Source: Spirosoma luteum DSM 19990
GTDB taxonomy: Bacteria > Bacteroidota > Bacteroidia > Cytophagales > Spirosomataceae
Reading direction: 5' to 3'
DNA length: 64,000 nucleotides
Assembly: GCF_000374065.1 (NCBI RefSeq)
Contig: NZ_KB893245.1
Location: 930,001-994,000 of the forward strand
Shown: positions 51,852 through 60,697 of the stretch, piece after piece
Layout: each line of letters starts with the position of its first letter
How positions within the stretch are numbered: position 1 is the first letter of the stretch
Notes under the pieces: generated by a model
Databases searched by the model: none
Told to the model about the DNA's origin: nothing
What the model saw: the letters and a program-made list of their open reading frames with translations, nothing else
Position numbers and translations under genes: made by a program

Positions 51852-52883
51852 TTACACCACTGCCGGTTCGAGCAGTCGGATAGTGCCTGCTGTGGCATCA
51901 ATTTCCGCGTCGATACCCAATGGTACGGTAAATTTATCCTTAATGTGGCCAATCATGGCACCGGTAAAGGCGGGTTTGTTTAAGGGAATGATGTGCTCGG
52001 TCAGTATATCGCCCAGGGTCAACGAGCCGTAGCTACCGCCCTTCGGTTCGCAATCGGTGCACTTGCCGAAAACAAAACCCGCCAGCTGATTCAGGATACC
52101 CGCCAGTTTGAGCTGGGTCAGCATCCGGTCTACGCGGTACGGTTCCTCATGCGTATCTTCAATGAACAGGATGGTATTCTGCCAGTCGGGGAGGTAGGGC
52201 GAACCAACCAGGTGACTCAGTACGGTAAGGTTGCCGCCCACCAGCCTGCCCCGCGCCAGACCCGGTTTAATGGTGGTTATTCGGTCCTGTACCTGGGTGA
52301 GGTTATCGCCTTTCTCGGTGGGGTTACGCATGGTTACGGCTTCGCCTTCGATAAGGACCCGCCGGAGCCAATCCACCGTATAGGCATTGAAGGTAGCCGA
52401 GCCTACCAGGCCATGCATCGTTACTAAACCAGTTTTTGCGTATATGGCCAATAGTAAAGCCGTAATGTCGCTGTAGCCAATCAGAATTTTTGGATTGCGT
52501 CGAATCAGGTCATAATCAATCAGAGGCAATAGTCGGGCGGAGCCCCAGCCGCCGTGAATCGCCATGATGGCTTTCACGTTTTTATCGTCGAACAAGGCGT
52601 GCAGGTCGGCAACCCGGTCGGCATCGCGCCCGGCCAGGTAGCCGTAGCGGTCGTACACGTGCGGTCCTATTTTCGTTTTAAATCCCAGTGCCAGCAGCGA
52701 TTCCTGCGCGATGGCCACCGTTTGCGGGTCGTAAGCCGGAGCAGCCGGGCAGAATAACCCGATAGTGTCGCCGGGTTGTAATCGTTCTGGTTTTACGATG
52801 GCAACGGGTGGTTGCTGAAAGGGAGTCAGCGGGAGAAGCGGGACGACGCTGGCAGCCTGTAAAAATGAACGACGGGATGGCAT
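51852..52883 (-). CDS. LD-carboxypeptidase (peptidase S66)
   Basis: 343 residues from ATG 52883, beginning with a signal-like MPSRRSFLQAASVVPLLP. S66 fold features: GLFCPAAPAYDPQ, AIHGGWGSARLLP with the conserved nucleophile region, GYSDITALLLAIY, GRLVGGNLTVLSHLVGSPYLP, ILFIEDTHEEPYRVDRML with the catalytic Glu, and GAMIGHIKDK with the catalytic His. It trims the D-Ala from murein tetrapeptides in recycling; the N-terminal signal suggests an exported form. Confidence 0.9.
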   Translation of the reverse strand: MPSRRSFLQAASVVPLLPLTPFQQPPVAIVKPERLQPGDTIGLFCPAAPAYDPQTVAIAQESLLALGFKTKIGPHVYDRYGYLAGRDADRVADLHALFDDKNVKAIMAIHGGWGSARLLPLIDYDLIRRNPKILIGYSDITALLLAIYAKTGLVTMHGLVGSATFNAYTVDWLRRVLIEGEAVTMRNPTEKGDNLTQVQDRITTIKPGLARGRLVGGNLTVLSHLVGSPYLPDWQNTILFIEDTHEEPYRVDRMLTQLKLAGILNQLAGFVFGKCTDCEPKGGSYGSLTLGDILTEHIIPLNKPAFTGAMIGHIKDKFTVPLGIDAEIDATAGTIRLLEPAVV

Positions 52884-53069
52884 TGGTAAAAGTGATATCA
52901 GTGGCAGAAAGATACTGGAAAGCAACTTATCGGCCAAGCCATTGAGCGACTTCGCCTGACCCTCCTTTTATTTTGATGAAGAAAGGGTTACTTTCGGGAC
53001 AACGGTCCCGGTGCTCCGTTCAGAAATCGGCTTATAAACCGTGCGTCACAACCCAACCAATTTATCAGT

Positions 53070-53618
53070 ATGCTAATCAAATCACGTTTACAATTCATGG
53101 TTGCCCTCGCAGGCTTGTTCTGGGTATTTTCGGCTGCAGAAGCCGCTGCCCCATTCACGACAATTACCCAGATGACGACCGACTGGCAACGGGCCAAAGA
53201 ATACACGAAAGAGTACCTGGATACGATGCCCGAAGACGGTGTTAACTTCAAACCAACCCCCGAAATTCGCTCGTTTGCCGAACAGATGCTACACCTGGCT
53301 TCAGCCAACTATGGCTTTGGGGCAACTGCCAGTGGTAAAGCCAACCCCATGCAGGGAAAGAAAATGGAAGAAATGGCTGACCTCAAAACCAAAGAGGCAC
53401 TAACGAAAGCTGTTATGGACAGCTACGATTTTATGCTGGACGCGGTGAAAGGTATGACCGATACTCAACTGGCCGAATCCGTAAAAATGGGGCCGCGCGA
53501 AATGACGCGGGAGGTCGTGCTGGCGAAAGCCTTCGAGCACCAGACTCACCACCGGGGGCAATGTACCATCTATATTCGGATGAAAGGGGTTAAGCCACCC
53601 AATGAAAAATTGTTTTAA
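53070..53618 (+). CDS. Secreted DinB family protein
   Basis: 182 residues with a signal peptide (QFMVALAGLFWVFSAAEAA) and a DinB four-helix bundle: FAEQMLHLASANYGFG (first metal His), and the C-terminal EHQTHHRGQCTIYIR holding the HxxxH-type pair. Secreted DinB proteins are frequent in Bacteroidota; their reaction is unknown. A terminator follows directly. Confidence 0.9.
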   Translation: MLIKSRLQFMVALAGLFWVFSAAEAAAPFTTITQMTTDWQRAKEYTKEYLDTMPEDGVNFKPTPEIRSFAEQMLHLASANYGFGATASGKANPMQGKKMEEMADLKTKEALTKAVMDSYDFMLDAVKGMTDTQLAESVKMGPREMTREVVLAKAFEHQTHHRGQCTIYIRMKGVKPPNEKLF

Positions 53619-53623
53619 CGGAC

Positions 53624-53655
53624 AAAAAGGCTTGCCGGTGGCAGGCCTTTTTTTG
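53624..53655 (+). terminator. Rho-independent terminator
   Basis: AAAAAGGCTTGCC-ggt-GGCAGGCCTTTTTTT forms a hairpin with a T-run, 5 bp after the stop of the secreted DinB gene. Confidence 0.9.
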
Positions 53656-53684
53656 TAGTAAGAAACGCTCTCGAGCAGGGTGTA

Positions 53685-53852
53685 TTAATCCTGCTCCGTG
53701 GCAGCCGGTAAAACTGAAGGCTGCAATTGCCTCACCAGAGAGGACGTGAAGTTAGTTTCAGCGAACAAAACGTACCCGATGCCGCCAACAATGACCGATT
53801 GATGGATAGAGTCGAATTGCCTGGTGCCGGGCAGTATTAGCCGGTTGATGCG
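53685..53852 (-). pseudogene. Possible degraded coding remnant
   Basis: Within the 332-bp gap 53619-53950 the minus strand reads RINRLILPGTRQFDSIHQSV then IVGGIGYVLFAETNFTSSLV to TAA 53687-53685, with no start codon after the upstream TGA 53855-53853. A neighbouring frame (RERNVYVCCSDASTG) could continue it upstream, implying a frameshift. The composition is protein-like but I do not recognise the family. Nothing else was seen in this gap apart from the terminator at its left end and a weak hairpin near 53896-53935. Confidence 0.25.
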
Positions 53853-53950
53853 TCAGAGCAGCACACGTAAACATTCCGTTCACGAAATATGTTGGTAGGG
53901 TAACGCAATAATTTGCGCTATTCCCAACCTACCACTACAGTTTACTGACG

Positions 53951-55318
53951 ATGATTCGATTTTTAACGGGACTGGCAACAGTGCTATTGATGGCGCAGTG
54001 CCAGCAGTCAAAACCAGAGGCACCCAAAGCGGAGGGGTTTGACCCGCCTATTCCATCAACGCTCTCCTATGTTGCCGGGCCAATTACGTTTCCATTACAG
54101 GTATTAAGGGATAAAATCAATCAGGCACTCGACCCCGTGCTGATTGGTAAGGAAACACCGGATGGTAAAGTGAAAGGCATCGTTTCATTTCGGGTCAAAC
54201 GCATGGGGTCGGTTCGGGTTGAGTACGTCGATCAGCAAGTGGTCCTGTCGGCACCCCTGCAAATGTGGCTCACCAAACCGTTTAGTAAAGACACGACCCC
54301 GCCCGATAAGCCATTTTGCGCGATGGAGGTCAACTTCAAGACGCCAATCAGCGTAACATCCAACTGGCGGATAGCCAGCCATACCACGTTTTCGGATTAT
54401 ACGTGGCTTCGTAAACCCGAAATGCGTTTGTTAGGGGCCAATATTTCGATGACCAATATGGTCCAGCGGATTCTGGATAAACATAAAACGGATATTGAGC
54501 AGGCTATCGACTCCGCTGTTTATGAAAAACTGCGGTTGGACCAGATGATAGAACCCACCTGGCGCGACTTGCAGGAACCCATGCTTATCGATAAAAAATA
54601 CGGCCTCTGGCTACTACCAAACCCTGTTAGTGTGGCAGCGGGTAAGGTAGAAGGCAATGATAAGCAGCTAACAGTGCCCCTGCGCATTGCTTTTGAGACA
54701 TCGACAAAGATAAAGCCTGAAACACCGGAATACACCAAAACACCCCTGCCTTCATTACAGAAACGGGAACAGGTACCGCTCGTATCTGACCTGCACCTGA
54801 TGAGTTATATTCCGTATGCCGACATTAACCGTATGCTGGCCATAACGGTCAATAAACGGGATAAAAAAATGGCAATGGGTAGCCTGACGCTTAAAAGTGC
54901 ATCGGTATACGGCGGGCAGCGTGCGTTGATTGTGAAGGCCGATGTGGAAGGACTCTTCGACGGTACGGTATACCTGAAAGGCAGGCCCGTATTCGATACG
55001 TTGACCAATACATTGAAGGTGGATAGTCTGGACTTTGATGGGGAAAGCGGCAGTATTTTATCGAAAAAAGCGGGTGCCCTGTGGCACGATAGTCTCCGCA
55101 AGCTGCTGGAGGAATTGATTACCATTAAACTGGGCGACGATATTGCCAGTCTGCCCAATAAAATAAACGAAGCGTTTGAAAAAGGACCCGGCAAAAAAAC
55201 GGATATGGGCATCCGTACCTTCCAGTTTGTGCCCCAGAAAATTGCCATCCGGCCTGATGGAATTCAGGCCCTCATCCACGTAAAATCGACCATCGCCCTG
55301 CGGGTTGATGCATTATAA
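53951..55318 (+). CDS. DUF4403 family protein
   Basis: 455 residues, N-terminal lipoprotein-like signal (LTGLATVLLMAQCQQSK). The DUF4403 pattern is visible: STLSYVAGPITFPLQVLRDK near the start, RVKRMGSVRVEYVDQQVVLS, and repeated beta-rich halves ending ALIHVKSTIALRVDAL. The family consists of large periplasmic beta proteins related to lipid-binding (BPI/SMP-like) tubes; the role is not known. It is followed by an MtfA-like peptidase gene after 53 bp. Confidence 0.9.
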   Translation: MIRFLTGLATVLLMAQCQQSKPEAPKAEGFDPPIPSTLSYVAGPITFPLQVLRDKINQALDPVLIGKETPDGKVKGIVSFRVKRMGSVRVEYVDQQVVLSAPLQMWLTKPFSKDTTPPDKPFCAMEVNFKTPISVTSNWRIASHTTFSDYTWLRKPEMRLLGANISMTNMVQRILDKHKTDIEQAIDSAVYEKLRLDQMIEPTWRDLQEPMLIDKKYGLWLLPNPVSVAAGKVEGNDKQLTVPLRIAFETSTKIKPETPEYTKTPLPSLQKREQVPLVSDLHLMSYIPYADINRMLAITVNKRDKKMAMGSLTLKSASVYGGQRALIVKADVEGLFDGTVYLKGRPVFDTLTNTLKVDSLDFDGESGSILSKKAGALWHDSLRKLLEELITIKLGDDIASLPNKINEAFEKGPGKKTDMGIRTFQFVPQKIAIRPDGIQALIHVKSTIALRVDAL

Positions 55319-55371
55319 TGATGAAGCCTGAATAGCTTCGATGCGTAACTAAACCGAAAGAGAGTTAGCCA

Positions 55372-56157
55372 ATGATTTTTTTAGGGAGCATACTTGTACT
55401 GATAGCAGGCTGGCTTGGCTGGCGGTACTGGCAACGGAAAAGCCGGGAATCCCAACCGCTGCCCGCTACGTATCCCCGGCTTTTGCAGGAACACGTGGCC
55501 TATTACCAGTCGCTGAGCGATGAAAAAAAACGGCTGTTTGAGGAGCGGGTGAACCGTTTTCTGCACGATGTCCGCATCGAAGGGGTTGAAACCACCGTAG
55601 ACGATGTCGACAAGGTGCTGGTTGCCAGCAGTGCCATTATCCCAATTTTTGGCTTCGACGACTGGTATTATCCACTCACGAATGTGCTGCTTTACGAAGG
55701 CAGTTTTAATAAAGACTATCAAACCACCGGCGAAGGCCGTAACATATTGGGCATGGTAGGCGAGGGGGGGGCATTGCAGAGTACCATGGTGCTGTCTAAA
55801 CCAGCGTTGCACGAAGGCTTTGCCAACGAGAACAGTAAAGGCAATACCGGTATTCACGAATTTGTTCACCTGCTCGACAAAGCCGACGGGGCCACGGACG
55901 GCTTACCGGAACACTTGATGGAACAGGAATACGTTAAACCCTGGCTAAAACTGATTCACCGGAAAATTAACGAAATCAAGGCCGACCAGTCAGACATTAA
56001 CCCGTACGGCATCACTAATGAAGCGGAGTTCTTCGCCGTAGTGTCGGAGTACTTCTTCAAACGACCGAATTTGTTGCGGGAAAAACACCCAAAACTGTTT
56101 GCCCGGCTGGAAGAAATTTTCCGGCAGAATCCCGCAGAAGCCGATAAAGGTCTGTAA
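55372..56157 (+). CDS. MtfA-like M90 zinc peptidase
   Basis: 261 residues. An N-terminal membrane segment (FLGSILVLIAGWLGWRYW) precedes an M90/MtfA domain: LLQEHVAYYQSL, VASSAIIPIFGFDDWYYPLT, the zinc motif HEFVHLLDKADG (HExxH) and NEAEFFAVVSEYFFKRP with the third ligand Glu. MtfA in Escherichia coli binds Mlc and controls glucose uptake; here the anchored N-terminus is the usual Bacteroidota form and the target is unknown. Confidence 0.92.
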   Translation: MIFLGSILVLIAGWLGWRYWQRKSRESQPLPATYPRLLQEHVAYYQSLSDEKKRLFEERVNRFLHDVRIEGVETTVDDVDKVLVASSAIIPIFGFDDWYYPLTNVLLYEGSFNKDYQTTGEGRNILGMVGEGGALQSTMVLSKPALHEGFANENSKGNTGIHEFVHLLDKADGATDGLPEHLMEQEYVKPWLKLIHRKINEIKADQSDINPYGITNEAEFFAVVSEYFFKRPNLLREKHPKLFARLEEIFRQNPAEADKGL

Positions 56158-56195
56158 AACAGGTTGTACATTGCGCTTTGTCACAACCTGTAGCC

Positions 56196-57485
56196 ATGGA
56201 AAAAACACTACTCGTCTACCTGCTTCTCGCTTCGTCCGCTCTACTTGCCCAAACTCAATCAAGCAGCCTGAAAGTCAACCAGCAACGAATCGATGGCCGA
56301 CTCCTGGAACTGGCAAAATTCGGGGCGCAGCCCGGCGGGGCATCCCGCGTGGGGTACAGCAAAGCCGATCAGCAAGGCCGCACCTACTTTATTGGGCTGA
56401 TGAGAAAAGCCGGACTCGACGTAAGCATCGACTTCGCAGGGAATATCATTGGGCGACGGAAGGGAAAAAATCCGGCCCTGAAACCCATCGGTTTTGGGTC
56501 GCATATCGACACGGTGCCCAACGGAGGTAATTACGACGGCACTGTTGGCTCCGTGAGCGGCTTGGAACTGGTTGACGTGCTTAACGAAAATAACATCGTA
56601 ACCGAACACCCGCTCGAACTGCTGATTTTTTCCAATGAAGAAGGTGGCACCATCGGCAGCGGGGCCATGATTGGTAAAATCACGCCAGCCGCGCTGAAAG
56701 CGGTAACCCAAAGCGGCCTGACCATGGCCGACGGTATCCGGGCCATTGGTGGTAATCCCGATAGCCTGAGCAAAATGGTTCGTAAAAAAGGAGACCTGGC
56801 CGCTTTTGTTGAGCTACACATCGAGCAGGGTGGAATCCTGGAGAAGGAGAACCTGCAAATTGGTGTAGTAGAAGGCATTGTGGGCATTGAAGATTGGGAG
56901 GTAACGATTCTGGGTACGCCCAACCACGCCGGTACTACACCCATGAACAACCGGCACGACGCGATGCTGGCAGCCGCCAAACTGACCATTGCCATCAACG
57001 AAGTAATTACAAGTCACGAAGGCCGACAGGTGGGTACGGTGGGAAAAATTGCGGTAGAACCGGGCGCGTACAACGTCATTCCGGGTAAAGTGATGCTGGG
57101 TATGGAAATCCGCGATTTGTCGTACGATAAAATCTGGAGTCTGTTTCGCGAGGTAGAAAACAGGGCAAAGGAGATTGCCAGAGTCTCTGGCACAACCATT
57201 ACATTCCGACAACCATTAACGCCGGTGACCCCCGCCCTTACGGCCAAACCGATTCAGGATAAAATTATTCTTGCCGCCAAATCGCTGGGTTTTTCCTACC
57301 GGACTATGCAAAGCGGGGCCGGGCACGATTCGCAGGAAGTGTCCCACATTGCACCGGTGGGTATGATTTTTATTCCCAGCGTGGGCGGCATCAGTCATTC
57401 GCCCAAAGAGTTTTCGAAAGGGGTGGATATTGCCAACGGAGCTACCGTACTGCTGCAAACGGTACTGGCGCTGGACCGGGAGTAG
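56196..57485 (+). CDS. Secreted hydantoinase/carbamoylase family amidase (M20 fold)
   Basis: 429 residues from ATG 56196 with a signal peptide (LLVYLLLASSALLAQTQ). M20-like two-metal amidase: GFGSHIDTVPNGGNYDGTVG (His and Asp ligands), FSNEEGGTIGSGAMIG (Glu-Glu), ELHIEQGGILE, TPNHAGTTPMNNRHDAM of the dimer lid, and SGAGHDSQEVSHIAPVGMIF with the last His. Family members are N-carbamoyl amino acid hydrolases, allantoate amidohydrolases or beta-ureidopropionases. The secreted form is unusual and the substrate is unknown. Confidence 0.92.
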   Translation: MEKTLLVYLLLASSALLAQTQSSSLKVNQQRIDGRLLELAKFGAQPGGASRVGYSKADQQGRTYFIGLMRKAGLDVSIDFAGNIIGRRKGKNPALKPIGFGSHIDTVPNGGNYDGTVGSVSGLELVDVLNENNIVTEHPLELLIFSNEEGGTIGSGAMIGKITPAALKAVTQSGLTMADGIRAIGGNPDSLSKMVRKKGDLAAFVELHIEQGGILEKENLQIGVVEGIVGIEDWEVTILGTPNHAGTTPMNNRHDAMLAAAKLTIAINEVITSHEGRQVGTVGKIAVEPGAYNVIPGKVMLGMEIRDLSYDKIWSLFREVENRAKEIARVSGTTITFRQPLTPVTPALTAKPIQDKIILAAKSLGFSYRTMQSGAGHDSQEVSHIAPVGMIFIPSVGGISHSPKEFSKGVDIANGATVLLQTVLALDRE

Positions 57486-57606
57486 GGCCAGAAACACCAT
57501 TTTTCCGGAAGAATCGAAACCGTGAGCGGTAAGATGGCCATTGTCAGCGTAGGCTTATTAGCAGTATAGTCTATGCGGCTACGCGATCCACGGGTCAATG
57601 AAAAAC

Positions 57607-58857
57607 TCACCAGCGCACCTGCCCGTCGCCCACGACAATCCACTTCTCGGTGACCAACTTTTCAAGGGCAAATGGTCCACGGGCGTGGAGTTTTTGGGTT
57701 GAAATGCCAATTTCGGCGCCCAATCCGAATACTCCCCCATCGGTGAAGCGGGTAGAGGCATTGGCATACACGGCAGCGGCATCGACTTCGCGCAGAAACT
57801 GGTCAATAAGGGATTGATTCTGCGACAGAATCGCTTCGGAATGCCGGGAGGAGTAGTTCTGGATGTGCGACAGGGCTTCGTCCAGACAATTTACTACTTT
57901 CACGGCGCATTTGTAATCCAGAAACTCGCGGCCAAAATCGTCGGGCTGGGCGTGTTGCAGGTTGGAATAACCAGCTTTCTCAAAAATGGGATAAGCAATT
58001 TCGTCGGCGAACACGGCTACATTCCACTTCGCAAAATCGTCCGTCAGCATAGGCAGAAAACGGTCAGCAATGGATTCGTCGACCAGCACGCAATCCAGCG
58101 AATTACAAACCGACGGGCGTGAGACTTTGGCGTTCACGACAATGGCAGCAGCCTTCGTCAAGTCCGCTGATGTTTCGACGTAGGTGTGGCATACACCGGC
58201 ACCGGTTTCTATGGTAGGCACAAGCGAGTTTTTGCGGACAAACTGAATCAATGACTCCGACCCACGTGGAATGATAATATCCACGTAACGGGTTGCGGTA
58301 AGTAATTCATTGACCACCGCTCTGTCTGGCGGGAGCAGGGTAACGGCCGCTTTGGGTACGTTGAACTCAACCAATACACCTTGAATCAAACTAATCAGGT
58401 ACCGGTTCGAGAAATCGGCTTCTTTGCCTCCTTTCAACACGCAGCCATTTCCCGACCGCAGGCAAAGGGAGGCTACATCGACGGTAACATTTGGGCGGGC
58501 TTCGTAAATGACGCCCACGACTCCAAGTGGCACCGCGATTTTCTTCAGGGTCAAGCCCTGCTCAATGGTTCGTTCCACTATCACTTCGCCCGCCGGGTCG
58601 GGCAGAACGGCTACTTCGCGCAGGCTCTTTGATAGGTCAGCGACGCGGGCTTCGGAAAGTTTCAGCCGGTCGTATTTGGGGTCCGTTTCCAGCATCCGGT
58701 GGAGGTCCTTTTGATTCTCGGCCAGAATGTTGGCGGTATGGTCGGACAATACATCGGCCAGCCGATTGAGTAAATCCGTTTTTTGGACTGGCGTTAACCG
58801 CCGAACAACGGCAGCGGCTTGTTGCGTCGCCTGGAGGAGTGGAGTAATGGTGTTCAT
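57607..58857 (-). CDS. proA: Glutamate-5-semialdehyde dehydrogenase
   Basis: 416 residues. It reduces gamma-glutamyl phosphate with NADPH in proline synthesis. Aldehyde-dehydrogenase-fold motifs: the nucleotide region GVIYEARPNVTVDVASLCLR, LIIPRGSESLIQFVRKNS-like, and the catalytic Cys in KVSRPSVCNSLDCVL. The start ATG 58857 follows the TAA of the tumE-like gene by one base. proB is upstream on the same strand, separated from proA by the toxin-antitoxin pair. Confidence 0.97.
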   Translation of the reverse strand: MNTITPLLQATQQAAAVVRRLTPVQKTDLLNRLADVLSDHTANILAENQKDLHRMLETDPKYDRLKLSEARVADLSKSLREVAVLPDPAGEVIVERTIEQGLTLKKIAVPLGVVGVIYEARPNVTVDVASLCLRSGNGCVLKGGKEADFSNRYLISLIQGVLVEFNVPKAAVTLLPPDRAVVNELLTATRYVDIIIPRGSESLIQFVRKNSLVPTIETGAGVCHTYVETSADLTKAAAIVVNAKVSRPSVCNSLDCVLVDESIADRFLPMLTDDFAKWNVAVFADEIAYPIFEKAGYSNLQHAQPDDFGREFLDYKCAVKVVNCLDEALSHIQNYSSRHSEAILSQNQSLIDQFLREVDAAAVYANASTRFTDGGVFGLGAEIGISTQKLHARGPFALEKLVTEKWIVVGDGQVRW

Positions 58858-58858
58858 G

Positions 58859-59239
58859 TTAAGCTTTTTGTAATTGGTCGCCGATGTAAATGAGTACATC
58901 GATAAGGACCACATCAAAACTATCAGTTACAACTTCCTGACCGGTTCGGTAGTCGTGCCGGTGATGCGGAAAAGAGGCAATTTTAGGGAAATGCGGAACG
59001 TTGTCCCACCGAACAAGCCAACTATCACTGGCAGTTTGCCATTGAAAAGCATATTTTCTGATCGTGCTGGTGATGTATTCATTCGTGTAAAGAACCGACT
59101 CGTCGATAAATTCTATGCGCAGCTTCATGTGAAATTTGTCGGCGGTATGATCATGAAGAAGAACTTTGAGTCTGTGTACGATTGGTCTGTCTTCTAAAGA
59201 AGCCAATTCACTGGTTATCAGCGATACGTAAAGATTCAT
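58859..59239 (-). CDS. TumE/DUF6516-like toxin
   Basis: 126 residues resembling TumE (DUF6516) toxins: VLYTNEYITSTIRKYAFQWQ, SWLVRWDNVPHFPKIASFPH and HHRHDYRTGQEV, then a C-terminal VVLIDVLIYIGDQL. The start overlaps the preceding gene in an ATGA arrangement, and the stop lies one base before the proA start. The family is described as the toxin of a type II pair with TumA; its molecular target is not known to me. The assignment rests on the RWDN-PHHP-like and FPHHKH-like blocks plus gene order. Confidence 0.82.
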   Translation of the reverse strand: MNLYVSLITSELASLEDRPIVHRLKVLLHDHTADKFHMKLRIEFIDESVLYTNEYITSTIRKYAFQWQTASDSWLVRWDNVPHFPKIASFPHHRHDYRTGQEVVTDSFDVVLIDVLIYIGDQLQKA

Positions 59240-59505
59240 TCGACGATCTCTATTGACCCCCGTTTTATCTCTTCGATACTTTGGATTACGTCGGGAAGCA
59301 TACCCACAGCCGCTGACCAGTCTATGTTATCGTCCCACTCTTCGAATACTTCTTTCTGCGCCGTTTCGATGTGTTTTTCAAATTCAGCCAGTGTCATGCC
59401 ATACTTGCGTTCCATTCGGGTAATCGTTTCTTCGTAGCGGTGTTTCTGAGCCAGATAGTCGATCATGACCCATTGCTGCACGGTTTGTTTGGTTACCTGT
59501 ACCAT
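59236..59505 (-). CDS. TumA-like antitoxin
   Basis: 89 residues, helical and acidic (TRMERKYGMTLAEFEKHIET, then AQKEVFEEWDDNIDWSAAVG), directly upstream of the TumE-like gene with a 4-bp overlap. The sequence style ERKYGMTLAEFE-x-FEEWDD-DWxA is that of the small antitoxin partners of DUF6516 toxins. No DNA-binding domain is seen. It begins 42 bp after the proB stop. Confidence 0.75.
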   Translation of the reverse strand: MVQVTKQTVQQWVMIDYLAQKHRYEETITRMERKYGMTLAEFEKHIETAQKEVFEEWDDNIDWSAAVGMLPDVIQSIEEIKRGSIEIVE

Positions 59506-59547
59506 ATCGAACGCAGTTAAGGAACAAAGTTGGCTAAAAAAAATGGC

Positions 59548-60582
59548 CTACAAAAGAACGATGTCGTTGGCATTGGCTACTTCAACGTTTTGCTGGTTAG
59601 GCTGCTGAACTAACGTTTCTGACGAAATCCGGGTTCGGGCCACGGCGATGGTTGTCTGTGTCTCGTCTAAAATCTCAATCATCTCACCAGTGGCAAATTC
59701 GCCCAGTACGGCCCGAACGCCTACCGCCAGCAGACTTCGCCGTTGCTGCAAGGCCCGCACGGCTCCCGCGTCTATCTGCACGCGCCCAACGGCTAAACTG
59801 CCACTGGCCAGCCACCGGTTTCGGGCCGACAGGGCGATGGGATGCGGAACAAACTCGGTTCCGGTTTCGCCCCGCAATGCCCGCGAAAGGCCATCGGGTT
59901 CGCTCAGCCCGAAAATGACCACCCGAATGCCCATGCGCGTAGCCAGTTTGGCAAAGGTCAGTTTGGAGGCCATACCTCCCAGTCCCATCGCCGACTTATC
60001 AGTTCGGACAACGCCAAAGATGCGCTCATCGAAGTCGGTCACCTGGCGGATAATCTGCCCATTGGCATCCAGCAACCCACCCACCGAAGTGCAGAGCATC
60101 AGGGCCTGGGCACCGAAGCCAACGGCAATCAGGGTTGCCAGTTCATCGTTGTCCGAAAACTTCAGTTCCCGGTTGCTCACTACGTCATTCTCATTGGCAA
60201 TCGGAATTAAGCCATTAGCCCACAGTTCTTCATACGTCTGTTTGAGTTGCAGAAATTGGTCGCGGTTGGCAAAGTGATGCCGTTCGCATAGGCTCTGGGC
60301 AATGGAAATGCCGTATATAGAAAAGAAGCGGGAGTACTGGTTGAGCAATAGCAGATTGCCAACAGCCGCTGCGGCCTTTCGCTGGGTAATATCGCCCCGA
60401 TAGTCCCGAATAAGGGATTTTCCGGCACCTACAGCCCCGGACGATACCAGTACAATGCGGTAGTGTGGATGCAGGGCTGCTACCTGACGGGCAATATCCA
60501 CCATAACGGGTTCATTGGGTTCGCCGGTTGGTTTGGTAATGGAAGCCGTACCAAACTTCAGCACAAGAACAGGCTTTGACAT
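59548..60582 (-). CDS. proB: Glutamate 5-kinase
   Basis: 344 residues. It phosphorylates glutamate in the first step of proline synthesis. Amino-acid-kinase fold: VLKFGTASITKPTGEP, VLVSSGAVGAGKSLIRDYRG, ANENDVVSNRELKFSDNDEL with the metal-binding Asp, and GLGGMASKLTFAKLATRMGI. The C-terminal part (LAVGVRAVLGEFATGEMIEI) is a shortened or divergent PUA-like domain. The start ATG 60582 directly begins the fold. Confidence 0.96.
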   Translation of the reverse strand: MSKPVLVLKFGTASITKPTGEPNEPVMVDIARQVAALHPHYRIVLVSSGAVGAGKSLIRDYRGDITQRKAAAAVGNLLLLNQYSRFFSIYGISIAQSLCERHHFANRDQFLQLKQTYEELWANGLIPIANENDVVSNRELKFSDNDELATLIAVGFGAQALMLCTSVGGLLDANGQIIRQVTDFDERIFGVVRTDKSAMGLGGMASKLTFAKLATRMGIRVVIFGLSEPDGLSRALRGETGTEFVPHPIALSARNRWLASGSLAVGRVQIDAGAVRALQQRRSLLAVGVRAVLGEFATGEMIEILDETQTTIAVARTRISSETLVQQPNQQNVEVANANDIVLL

Positions 60583-60697
60583 GCGGGCAAAGATACAGGT
60601 TTCGGTTTTTGGTATTCAGTTTACGGGAACTGTAAACCGAGTTATTCCACCGTTACAATAGCCCCCGAAAATCTAAAACCGTAAACCGGATACTACT

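Noticed and set aside
60583-60697. Possible repeat of the 29296 palindrome family between aat and proB
   Set aside because: It shares words such as TTTACGG and GTAAACC, but only a 6-bp stem can be drawn, so it was not listed as a repeat.
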